In this document: positions 6,716 through 12,784 of the stretch, piece by piece
Numbering within the stretch: position 1 is the stretch's first letter
Layout: each line of letters opens with the position of its first letter
NCBI GenBank assembly: GCA_038145245.1
Contig: JAYQPI010000022.1
Span: forward strand, 1 to 13,581
Length of the DNA stretch: 13,581 nt
Reading direction: 5' to 3'
DNA from: Fontibacterium sp038145245
GTDB taxonomy: Bacteria; Pseudomonadota; Alphaproteobacteria; Pelagibacterales; Pelagibacteraceae
Notes under the pieces: generated by a model
Database searches by the model: none
What the model saw: the letters and a program-made list of their open reading frames with translations, nothing else
Told to the model about the DNA's origin: nothing
Position numbers and translations under genes: made by a program

Positions 6716-7348
6716 ATGGTTTTTGAAAATAACAATAAAATTAAACAACTCAAAAGTGCATTAATAGAACTTTTATTAAAACCGACGCTTCGGCTGATTT
6801 TAGGTGAAAAGAAAATACAAAATATTCAGGATATTGAAAATTTTACAAAAAAAAGATCAGCACACATTACTCAAAGTACCTTGTATGGCTATTTAAGAAC
6901 AAGAATTGGGGTTCGCTACGTAACTTCATTCCAAGATGAGGCTTTTTTAAAATCAATTAACATTGCAAGATGGAATATTTATTCTGTGGCAGTACAAGAT
7001 TTGCTTAATTATATTTTTTCTTATTTATTTGTAACTCAGAATTTTAGAAATTTAGAAGAAACACAGAGAATTTATAATAATATTTTATTAGAACAAAAGG
7101 CACATGGACTTACAAATGATATTATAGAAAAATCTTTAGTCGATTATGAGAAAAGATTTAAGGAAATTAATTGGAATAATTATCACGCTCAAGATCCGTT
7201 TAAAGATAGTTCATACGCTTTATTTTATTGGTCCCCAATCGCTGATGAACTTAAAGATTTAGATAAAGAAATTGTAATTAATTCCATGCAATTAAAATGG
7301 AAAAATATTACTGAAGAATTTAGAGAATTAATTCAGCCTATAAAATAA
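6716..7348 (+). CDS. Conserved alphaproteobacterial protein of unknown function
   Basis: A 210-residue, probably cytosolic protein with no signal peptide; its only long hydrophobic stretch (about 93-106) looks like a buried helix. The most distinctive segment is THITQSTLYGYLRTRIG-like: residues 52-68 read TQSTLYGYLRTRIGVRY, followed by FQDEAFLKSINIARWNIY (72-89). A second likely conserved part is DPFKDSSYALFYWSP (160-174). I recall this pattern from conserved, uncharacterised alphaproteobacterial proteins, some of which carry an automatic 'esterase' label; I see no G-x-S-x-G serine hydrolase motif to support that name. The gene ends three bases before the SDHAF4-like gene, so the two are probably cotranscribed, and a link to respiratory complex assembly is possible but only a guess from position. 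A TATAAT promoter element lies 25 bases upstream. I do not assign a function. Confidence 0.8.
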   Translation: MVFENNNKIKQLKSALIELLLKPTLRLILGEKKIQNIQDIENFTKKRSAHITQSTLYGYLRTRIGVRYVTSFQDEAFLKSINIARWNIYSVAVQDLLNYIFSYLFVTQNFRNLEETQRIYNNILLEQKAHGLTNDIIEKSLVDYEKRFKEINWNNYHAQDPFKDSSYALFYWSPIADELKDLDKEIVINSMQLKWKNITEEFRELIQPIK

Positions 7349-7351
7349 AAT

Positions 7352-7519
7352 ATGAAAAAAAATTTTGAAGATTATGCAAAACAAGCAATAGAAGAGTCTA
7401 ATAGTAGAAAAAAGTTGGATCAAAAAAAGAAACAGACCAAAGAAATCAATGGTCCCAAGGGATTAGAACCCACCCGTTATGGGGATTGGGAAAAGAAAGG
7501 TATAACTTACGACTTTTAG
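7352..7519 (+). CDS. Succinate dehydrogenase assembly factor 4-like protein (DUF1674)
   Basis: A short gene of 55 residues plus TAG, starting at ATG three bases after the previous stop. The C-terminal part reads EINGPKGLEPTRYGDWEKKG and then ends ITYDF; the pattern GGPKGxEPTRYGDWExKGxxxDF is the hallmark of the DUF1674/SDHAF4 family (PF07896). The N-terminal half is a lysine-rich, probably helical or disordered stretch. In eukaryotes SDHAF4 binds the flavinylated succinate dehydrogenase subunit SdhA and protects it before complex II assembly; the bacterial proteins are presumed to do the same in the cytosol. No sdh genes are in the window, so it would act in trans. It is convergent with acs, the two stop codons being separated by a single base. 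Recognition is strong because of the near-invariant C-terminal motif. Confidence 0.92.
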   Translation: MKKNFEDYAKQAIEESNSRKKLDQKKKQTKEINGPKGLEPTRYGDWEKKGITYDF

Positions 7520-7520
7520 A

Positions 7521-9458
7521 TTATTTATTTAATCTATTATCAATCAAACTTTGCACCACTGTTGGATCTGCAAGCGTTGAAGTATCGCCAAGATTATCAA
7601 ATTGATTTTCAGCAACCTTTCGAAGAATCCTTCTCATAATTTTACCAGATCTAGTTTTTGGTAAACCTGGCGTGTAATGAATCAGATCAGGAGTTGCAAG
7701 GGGTCCAATAATCTTTCTCACTAAATCTTTTAATTCTTTTGTAAGGGCATCTGATCCTGTTTCACCCACTTTTAAAGTCACATAACAGTATAAACCTTGT
7801 CCTTTAATATCGTGTGGGTACCCAACAACTGCAGCTTCAGCAACTTTTGGATGGGCAACAAATGCGCTTTCAATTTCAGCGGTTCCAAGATTATGTCCTG
7901 ATACAATAATGACATCATCTACTCGGCCCGTAATCCAATAATATCCATCCTCATCTCTTCTACAACCATCCCCAGTAAAGTATTTACCGTCATGTTGTGA
8001 AAAATAAGTATCAATAAATCTTTGATGGTCTCCATAAACAGTTCGCATCTGTCCAGGCCAAGAATCTGACATACAAAGCCTACCCTCGCATGCTCCTTTA
8101 AGTTCATTCCCTTTTTCATCAACAACAGCAGGCTTTATTCCATAAAATGGTTTTGTCGCGGATCCTGGTTTTAAATCAATAGCACCTGGCTGAGGAGCTA
8201 TTAAAATTCCACCGGTTTCAGTCTGCCACCATGTGTCAACAATTGGACAACGAGAGTCGCCAACAACCTTATGATACCAAATCCAAGCTTCAGGATTTAT
8301 TGGTTCGCCAACAGAGCCTAAAAGTTTAAGTGATTTTCTACTTGTTTTTTTAACCATCGCATCACCCTCACGCATTAAAGCTCTAAGAGCGGTTGGAGCA
8401 GTATAGAAAATATTTACTTTGTGTTTATCAATTACTTGCCAGAAACGACTTGCGTCAGGATAACTTGGAACTCCTTCAAAAACTAAAGTTGTGGCTCCAT
8501 TGGATAGTGGTCCGTAAACAATATAACTGTGACCTGTTACCCAACCAATATCCGCTGTACACCAATAAATATCTCCATCTTTATAATCAAAAATATATTG
8601 ATGAGTCATTGAAGCGTAAACCAAATAACCACCTGTGGTATGCAGAGCTCCTTTTGGCTTTCCAGTAGATCCAGAAGTGTAAAGAATGAATAAAGGATCT
8701 TCCGCATTCATTTCTTCAGGTTTGCAGGTTGTTGACATTTTAGAAGTAAGTTCGTGATACCAAACATCCCGTTTTGCATCGAAAGGAACGTTACCTCCAG
8801 TTCTTTTAAGGACGATACATTTTTTAACATTTGGACATTTTTTTAATGCCTCATCAATATTTTTCTTTAACGGAATAACTTTCTGACCTCTTAATCCTTC
8901 ATCAGCCGTAATTACAAATTCTGATTTACAATCTAAAATTCTATTAACAATAGAGTCAGGAGAAAAACCGCCAAATACTACAGAATGAATCGCTCCAATT
9001 CTTGTACAAGCAAGCATCGCATAAACTCCCTCTGGAACCATTGGCATGTAAATTGTAACTCGATCACCTTTTTTAACTCCAATTTCTTTTAATCCATTTG
9101 CTAGTTTACAAACCTGATCACTTAATTCTTGATAGGTAATATTTTTAGATTCCTTTGGATCATCTCCTTCAAAAATAATTGCAGTTTGTTTTGCTCTTTT
9201 TGGAAGGTGTCTATCTATGCAATTATAAGAAACATTTGTAGTCCCATCATAGAACCATTTGATTGAAACTTTTTTTGTGCTGTAAGTTATTTCTTTAACT
9301 TTTGTGTAGGGTTTAAACCAATGAATTCTTTTTCCTTCGTTTTCCCAAAATTTTTCGTTACTAGTTATAGATTCTTTATACTTAGCCTCGTAAGATGATT
9401 GATTGACGTGAGAATTTTTTGCCCAATCCGCAGGTACTTTAAAAAGTTTATCGCTCAT
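7521..9458 (-). CDS. acs: Acetyl-coenzyme A synthetase (AMP-forming acetate-CoA ligase)
   Basis: Acs activates acetate to acetyl-CoA through acetyl-AMP in the cytosol, feeding the TCA cycle. At 645 residues it is close to the family norm of about 650. Seen in order: an N-terminal ACS domain with the FWENEGKRIHWFKPY segment (about 37-51), the P-loop-like YTSGSTGKPKG at 260-270, WWQTETGG at 410-417, the GRVDDVIIVSGHNLGTAEIE hinge and A8 region near 511-530, and PKTRSGKIMRR near 600-610. Lys606 there is the catalytic lysine that acetylation inactivates in characterised Acs enzymes. A GGGG ribosome site lies four bases before the ATG. The gene follows the EVE-domain gene by 20 bases on the same strand and converges on the SDHAF4-like gene. 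An acetate permease-type symporter lies less than 2 kb away, supporting a role in uptake and use of acetate. Confidence 0.97.
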   Translation of the reverse strand: MSDKLFKVPADWAKNSHVNQSSYEAKYKESITSNEKFWENEGKRIHWFKPYTKVKEITYSTKKVSIKWFYDGTTNVSYNCIDRHLPKRAKQTAIIFEGDDPKESKNITYQELSDQVCKLANGLKEIGVKKGDRVTIYMPMVPEGVYAMLACTRIGAIHSVVFGGFSPDSIVNRILDCKSEFVITADEGLRGQKVIPLKKNIDEALKKCPNVKKCIVLKRTGGNVPFDAKRDVWYHELTSKMSTTCKPEEMNAEDPLFILYTSGSTGKPKGALHTTGGYLVYASMTHQYIFDYKDGDIYWCTADIGWVTGHSYIVYGPLSNGATTLVFEGVPSYPDASRFWQVIDKHKVNIFYTAPTALRALMREGDAMVKKTSRKSLKLLGSVGEPINPEAWIWYHKVVGDSRCPIVDTWWQTETGGILIAPQPGAIDLKPGSATKPFYGIKPAVVDEKGNELKGACEGRLCMSDSWPGQMRTVYGDHQRFIDTYFSQHDGKYFTGDGCRRDEDGYYWITGRVDDVIIVSGHNLGTAEIESAFVAHPKVAEAAVVGYPHDIKGQGLYCYVTLKVGETGSDALTKELKDLVRKIIGPLATPDLIHYTPGLPKTRSGKIMRRILRKVAENQFDNLGDTSTLADPTVVQSLIDNRLNK

Positions 9459-9478
9459 TGATCCCCTATTTTTTTTTA

Positions 9479-9892
9479 TTAAATTCTACCCATCTTACAA
9501 ATTATTTTCCAGCTTTTTGAATCTATAGGCATCACTGATAATCTGCTTTGTTTTATAAGGGGTAAGTGTGAAATTTCCTTATTTTTCTTTATATCGGCTA
9601 AAGAAATGGGTTTTTCTAAGTCCTTAACATAGGCAATTTTAACCGCCACAAACTTTCCTTCTTTATCTGTTGGATCAATAAATGCTGGTTTGATAATCTT
9701 AACAATTCCAATAATTTTTTTATCTTCATTAGAATGATAAAAAAAACAAAAATCATTAGATTTCATTTGTTTTAAGTAATTTGCAGCTTGATAATTTCTA
9801 ACTCCATCCCAAATAGTTCCTTTTGAACCAGCTTTTTTTTGATCAGCAAATGACCATACTGAAGGTTCTGATTTCACTAACCAATAGTTCAT
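9479..9892 (-). CDS. EVE domain-containing protein
   Basis: A 137-residue single-domain protein matching the EVE family (PF01878, relative of thymocyte nuclear protein 1). Typical signatures are MNYWLVKSEPSVWSF at the N-terminus, GTIWDGVRNYQAANYLKQMK near 25-44, FFYHSNEDKKIIGIVKI near 50-66, and the C-terminal LPLIKQSRLSVMPI segment near 110-123. EVE domains are PUA-like folds proposed to bind modified nucleic acid bases; the exact role of the free-standing bacterial protein is not settled. It lies between tsaD and acs on the same strand; an EVE gene downstream of tsaD is a recurring arrangement in Alphaproteobacteria. A good -35/-10 pair lies so close upstream that the transcript may have almost no leader. 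The domain call is firm, the function is not. Confidence 0.9.
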   Translation of the reverse strand: MNYWLVKSEPSVWSFADQKKAGSKGTIWDGVRNYQAANYLKQMKSNDFCFFYHSNEDKKIIGIVKIIKPAFIDPTDKEGKFVAVKIAYVKDLEKPISLADIKKNKEISHLPLIKQSRLSVMPIDSKSWKIICKMGRI

Positions 9893-9901
9893 ATGAATTT
9901 T

Positions 9902-9930
9902 TTTCTATTTTTAAGGGGTGTTCGTGTCAA
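9902..9930 (-). promoter_or_regulatory. Candidate sigma70-type promoter for the EVE-domain gene
   Basis: On the minus strand TTGACA (9930-9925) is followed by a 17-base spacer and TAGAAA (9907-9902, four of six matches to TATAAT). It lies in the 95-base gap 9893-9987 between tsaD and the EVE gene. Expected initiation, about seven bases after the -10, falls at or just before the ATG at 9892. The rest of that gap holds no coding sequence or clear hairpin that I can see. Confidence 0.45.
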
Positions 9931-9987
9931 AACAAAGCCAAACTTATTCATATAAATCAATGATTTTCTAAAATGATCACTATAAAA

Positions 9988-11061
9988 TTAATATTTTACT
10001 CCTGCTCCTTTTAAAAAAGGTGCATCAGGATCTAAAGGCCATCTTGGCTTTGCAATAACCTCAAGATTATCTTTAATTCCTTTTTTAAATCTTTCAATTC
10101 CAGCCCAGGCAATCATAACCCCATTGTCACTACAAAGTTCAGTAGGGGGAAAGAAATTTTCAAAATCCATTTCCTTGCTTAATTTGTCTAAATTAATTCT
10201 AATGCTTTTGTTTGAAGCAACTCCACCAGATATTACAAAAACTCTTTTATCTTTTTTATATTTAGAAATAAATTCAGTCATGGCTGCTCTACATTTAACG
10301 TAAAGAATTTCATTAATTGTTTTTTGAAAAGAGGCTGCAAGATTTTCTTTTTCTTTTTCAGTCTTTATTTGGGATGACAATTGTAGGATTGCTGTTTTTA
10401 ATCCAGCAAAAGATAAATTGCATCCTGGATGATTTAATATTGGTTTTGGTAAAATATAAGTTTTTTCATCTCCGTTTTTTGCAAGCTTTTCAATTTTGGG
10501 TCCACCTGGAAATTCAAGACCAATCATTTTTGCAGTTTTATCAAAAGTTTCCCCAAGCGCATCATCAATAGTTGTTCCAATTCTTTTATATTTTCCAACT
10601 CCTTCAACGATCAAAAATTGGGTATGGCCACCGGAAACCAAAAGCAAAAGATAAGGAAAATTTATTGTATTAAAAATCCTTGCTGTCAGTGCGTGACCTT
10701 CTAGATGATTAATTGCAAGGAATGGTTTTTTTAAAATTCCAGCTATACTTTTGCCAGCACTTAACCCAACCATTAAACAAACTAATAGACCAGGACCAGC
10801 CGTTGCTGCAATACCATCTAATTCTTCAAATTTACATTTACTATCATCCATGGCTTTTTTAATGATAATATCAATTTTTTCAGCATGTGATCTTGCTGCG
10901 TTTTCTGGTACCACACCTCCAAATTTTAAATGTTCATCAATTTGGCTAGAGACTACGTTTGATAATATTTGAACATTGCCTTTAGTATCTTCCCTTACAA
11001 TTGCTGCAGCAGTTTCGTCGCAACTAGTCTCGATTCCAAGGAATGTTAAATCTTTTTTCAT
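9988..11061 (-). CDS. tsaD: tRNA N6-adenosine threonylcarbamoyltransferase
   Basis: TsaD (Kae1/Gcp family) transfers the threonylcarbamoyl group from threonylcarbamoyl-AMP to A37 of ANN-decoding tRNAs, working with TsaB and TsaE. The ASKHA-fold signatures are clear: FLGIETSCDETAAA at the N-terminus, NHLEGHA with the two metal-binding histidines (119 and 123 from the chosen start), LLVSGGHTQ, ISGGVASNKSIR near 277-288, and CSDNGVMIAWAG near 310-321. Length from the ATG at 11059-11061 is 357 residues, normal for the family. An in-frame GTG seven codons upstream is possible, but the family usually begins just before this first strand and a weak promoter would place initiation at that GTG, so I prefer the ATG. 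It is divergent from hemC and 95 bases upstream of the EVE gene on the same strand. Confidence 0.95.
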   Translation of the reverse strand: MKKDLTFLGIETSCDETAAAIVREDTKGNVQILSNVVSSQIDEHLKFGGVVPENAARSHAEKIDIIIKKAMDDSKCKFEELDGIAATAGPGLLVCLMVGLSAGKSIAGILKKPFLAINHLEGHALTARIFNTINFPYLLLLVSGGHTQFLIVEGVGKYKRIGTTIDDALGETFDKTAKMIGLEFPGGPKIEKLAKNGDEKTYILPKPILNHPGCNLSFAGLKTAILQLSSQIKTEKEKENLAASFQKTINEILYVKCRAAMTEFISKYKKDKRVFVISGGVASNKSIRINLDKLSKEMDFENFFPPTELCSDNGVMIAWAGIERFKKGIKDNLEVIAKPRWPLDPDAPFLKGAGVKY

Positions 11062-11137
11062 AGATGTATTGAGTGTGATCACCTGTCGCTATAAAAAGTA
11101 GCGCTAATATACAGCAAAATGTTATTAAATCAGCAAA
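11062..11137. promoter_or_regulatory. tsaD-hemC divergent promoter region
   Basis: A 76-base gap that must drive genes in both directions. On the minus strand a weak TTGCTG (11117-11112) and TATAGC (11093-11088), 18 bases apart, would start tsaD mRNA about 20 bases before its ATG. On the plus strand TAATAT (11105-11110) could be the hemC -10, without a convincing -35. A small inverted repeat, CGCTA at 11087-11091 and TAGCG at 11099-11103 with a 7-base loop, overlaps the minus-strand -10. A perfect 8-base palindrome, GTGATCAC, lies at 11075-11082. Confidence 0.35.
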
Positions 11138-11143
11138 ATGTTA
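11112..11143 (+). repeat. Direct repeat around the hemC start codon
   Basis: The 13-mer CAGCAAAATGTTA occurs at 11112-11124 and again at 11131-11143, a 19-base period. The second copy contains the hemC ATG (11138-11140). The first copy contains an out-of-frame ATG (11119-11121) that opens an 11-codon frame, stop included, ending with TAG at 11149-11151, overlapping the hemC start. Confidence 0.6.
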
Positions 11144-12109
11144 AGAAATAGAAAAATTATCATTGGCACTCGAGGAAGCAGATTATCACTCGCTCAGACA
11201 GAACATTTTCGAGATGAATTACTACTTGCTTATCCAGATGTTAAGGCTGAGCAATTAATAATTAAAATTATTAAAACATCAGGAGATAAATTTAAAACTG
11301 AAAATTTAGGAATGATGGGGGGCAAAGGGCTTTTCGTCAAAGAACTCGAAGAATCTTTGCTTGAAAAATCGATTGATGTTGCGGTTCATTCTCTTAAAGA
11401 TGTACCAACTTTTTCGTCAAATAAATTATCACTTGCTTGTTATTTAAAAAGAACAGATGAACGAGATGCATTCTTATCACCTATTGCAAGTTCATTTGCT
11501 AATTTAAAATCGGGTTCTACTGTTGGAACGTCTTCAGTTAGGAGATTTTCTCAATTAAAGAGATTAAGGAATGATCTAAAAATTATTCCAATCAGAGGCA
11601 ATATTGATACTAGAATTAATAAAATGAAAGAGGGAATCTTTGACTCAATTGTGCTTGCTGCTTCGGGATTAAAAAGATTAGGTTTTCATACCGAAGTTAA
11701 ACAATATTTTGAAAAGGATGTTATTATTCCATCTGCCGGTCAAGGGATTGTAACTGTTCAATGCAGAGATGAAGATTTAGAAATTAAAGAAATGTTAAAA
11801 GTGGTAAATGATAAAGAAACACAAATTTTAGCAGATGCAGAACGTTCTTTATTAGAAGTATTAAATGGTGCATGTGACACTCCAGTTGGGGCTAATGCTA
11901 TTATTAATGACGATGGAGAATTATTTTTGCAGGCTGAGTTATTGTCTTTGGACGGCACAAAATCTTTTAGAGCGCATAAAACTGGAATTTCAGAAAAAGC
12001 AAAAAGTATAGGAATTGATGTAGCTGAAGAAATTTTATCTAAAGCTGGAGATGATTTTATTATTTCGGAGACAAAACTTGCACATACTATTCACAAAAAG
12101 TCAGAATAG
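11138..12109 (+). CDS. hemC: Hydroxymethylbilane synthase (porphobilinogen deaminase)
   Basis: HemC joins four porphobilinogen units into hydroxymethylbilane, the linear tetrapyrrole precursor of haem and cobalamin, in the cytosol. The 323-residue product begins IIIGTRGSRLSLAQ, as the family does, and shows GGKGLFVKELE near 61-71, VAVHSLKDVP at 81-90 with catalytic Asp88, TVGTSSVRR near 128-136, IRGNIDTRI near 152-160, and IPSAGQGIV near 197-205. Cys246 in LNGACDTPVGA is the expected attachment point of the dipyrromethane cofactor. It is slightly longer than the common 300-313 residues because of a C-terminal extension that overlaps hemD. It starts the hemC-hemD-folD run and is divergent from tsaD, an arrangement usual in Alphaproteobacteria. 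No Shine-Dalgarno is clear; the start lies in a duplicated 13-base context. Confidence 0.96.
   Translation: MLRNRKIIIGTRGSRLSLAQTEHFRDELLLAYPDVKAEQLIIKIIKTSGDKFKTENLGMMGGKGLFVKELEESLLEKSIDVAVHSLKDVPTFSSNKLSLACYLKRTDERDAFLSPIASSFANLKSGSTVGTSSVRRFSQLKRLRNDLKIIPIRGNIDTRINKMKEGIFDSIVLAASGLKRLGFHTEVKQYFEKDVIIPSAGQGIVTVQCRDEDLEIKEMLKVVNDKETQILADAERSLLEVLNGACDTPVGANAIINDDGELFLQAELLSLDGTKSFRAHKTGISEKAKSIGIDVAEEILSKAGDDFIISETKLAHTIHKKSE
12067..12070 (+). promoter_or_regulatory. Internal ribosome-binding site deciding the hemD start
   Basis: GGAG inside the end of hemC, seven bases before the TTG at 12078-12080. No comparable site precedes the earlier in-frame ATG at 12051, so this supports the TTG as the hemD start. 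Confidence 0.5.
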
Positions 12110-12770
12110 TTCTGAAACTTTAATTAAAAAATTTATCGAAAAAGGTCATCGAGTCACTAATTTCCCAATATTAAATATAAAACCAATCGTAATTCCTGAC
12201 ATTAATTTTAAAGACTTTAGTGTAATAATTTTTACAAGCTCTAATGCTATTTTAAATCTGAAAAATATAAAAAATATTAACCACCTTAAATGTTTTTGTG
12301 TTGGCGAAGAGACAGCAGAGAATGCTAAAAAAATCGGATTTTTAAATATTCAAGTTGCTGGAGGAAATTATATTCAGCTTCGCGATTTAATTTTTAAGAA
12401 TTGTGAAAAGTCTAAAGAAAAATTTATTTATGTTAGAGGAGAATTTGTTTCTAATGATTTAGAAGGAGACTTTAAAGAAAAAGGTTATAATTTAAAAAGT
12501 GTTATTAATTATACCACAGAGCCAAATTTAAATACTGATTATCAGTTAATTGAAGATTTAAAAAATAAACTAGTGGATGTTATTTTTGTTTACTCGAAGA
12601 GAGCGGCAGATCAATTATTGAAAATGATTTTAAATCATCAGATTACAAATGATCTAGATAACTGTTGTTTGAATTGTATTAGTATTAATGTTGCAAATAC
12701 TTTAAAAAGACTGAAGTGGAAAAAAATTAAAATTTTTTCACCAGGTGAAGAAGAATTATCATTGTTATAA
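12078..12770 (+). CDS. hemD: Uroporphyrinogen-III synthase
   Basis: HemD cyclises hydroxymethylbilane with inversion of ring D to give uroporphyrinogen III. The family is poorly conserved in sequence, but the expected landmarks are present: a start HILFTKSQNSSETLIKKF, VIIFTSSNAI near 50, CFCVGEETAENAKKIGF near 73-89 (the usual VG..TA..A...GF), FIYVRGE near 115, VIFVYSKRAADQLL near 168-181, and a C-terminal IKIFSPGEEELSLL. I start it at the TTG at 12078, giving 230 residues, because it puts the first beta strand at the N-terminus and follows a GGAG site; the ATG at 12051 would add nine residues not expected in the family. It overlaps hemC by 32 bases and is followed by folD after 14 bases, indicating one operon. 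Position next to hemC makes the assignment confident despite divergence. Confidence 0.88.
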   Translation: MHILFTKSQNSSETLIKKFIEKGHRVTNFPILNIKPIVIPDINFKDFSVIIFTSSNAILNLKNIKNINHLKCFCVGEETAENAKKIGFLNIQVAGGNYIQLRDLIFKNCEKSKEKFIYVRGEFVSNDLEGDFKEKGYNLKSVINYTTEPNLNTDYQLIEDLKNKLVDVIFVYSKRAADQLLKMILNHQITNDLDNCCLNCISINVANTLKRLKWKKIKIFSPGEEELSLL

Positions 12771-12784
12771 AAGGATTTTTTTAA

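Noticed and set aside
8393..8668. A 91-codon plus-strand frame inside acs.
   Set aside because: It is a shadow of the conserved acs coding sequence, with no recognisable family pattern.
11075..11082. The palindrome GTGATCAC upstream of tsaD as a regulator (CRP-like) site.
   Set aside because: Eight bases without the CRP spacing is weak, and similar short words (TGATCAC) also occur at 9974-9980; listed only as part of the promoter region.
11059..11082. The GTG at 11080-11082 as the tsaD start.
   Set aside because: It adds seven residues not typical of the family and would lie at the likely transcription start; the ATG at 11059-11061 fits better.
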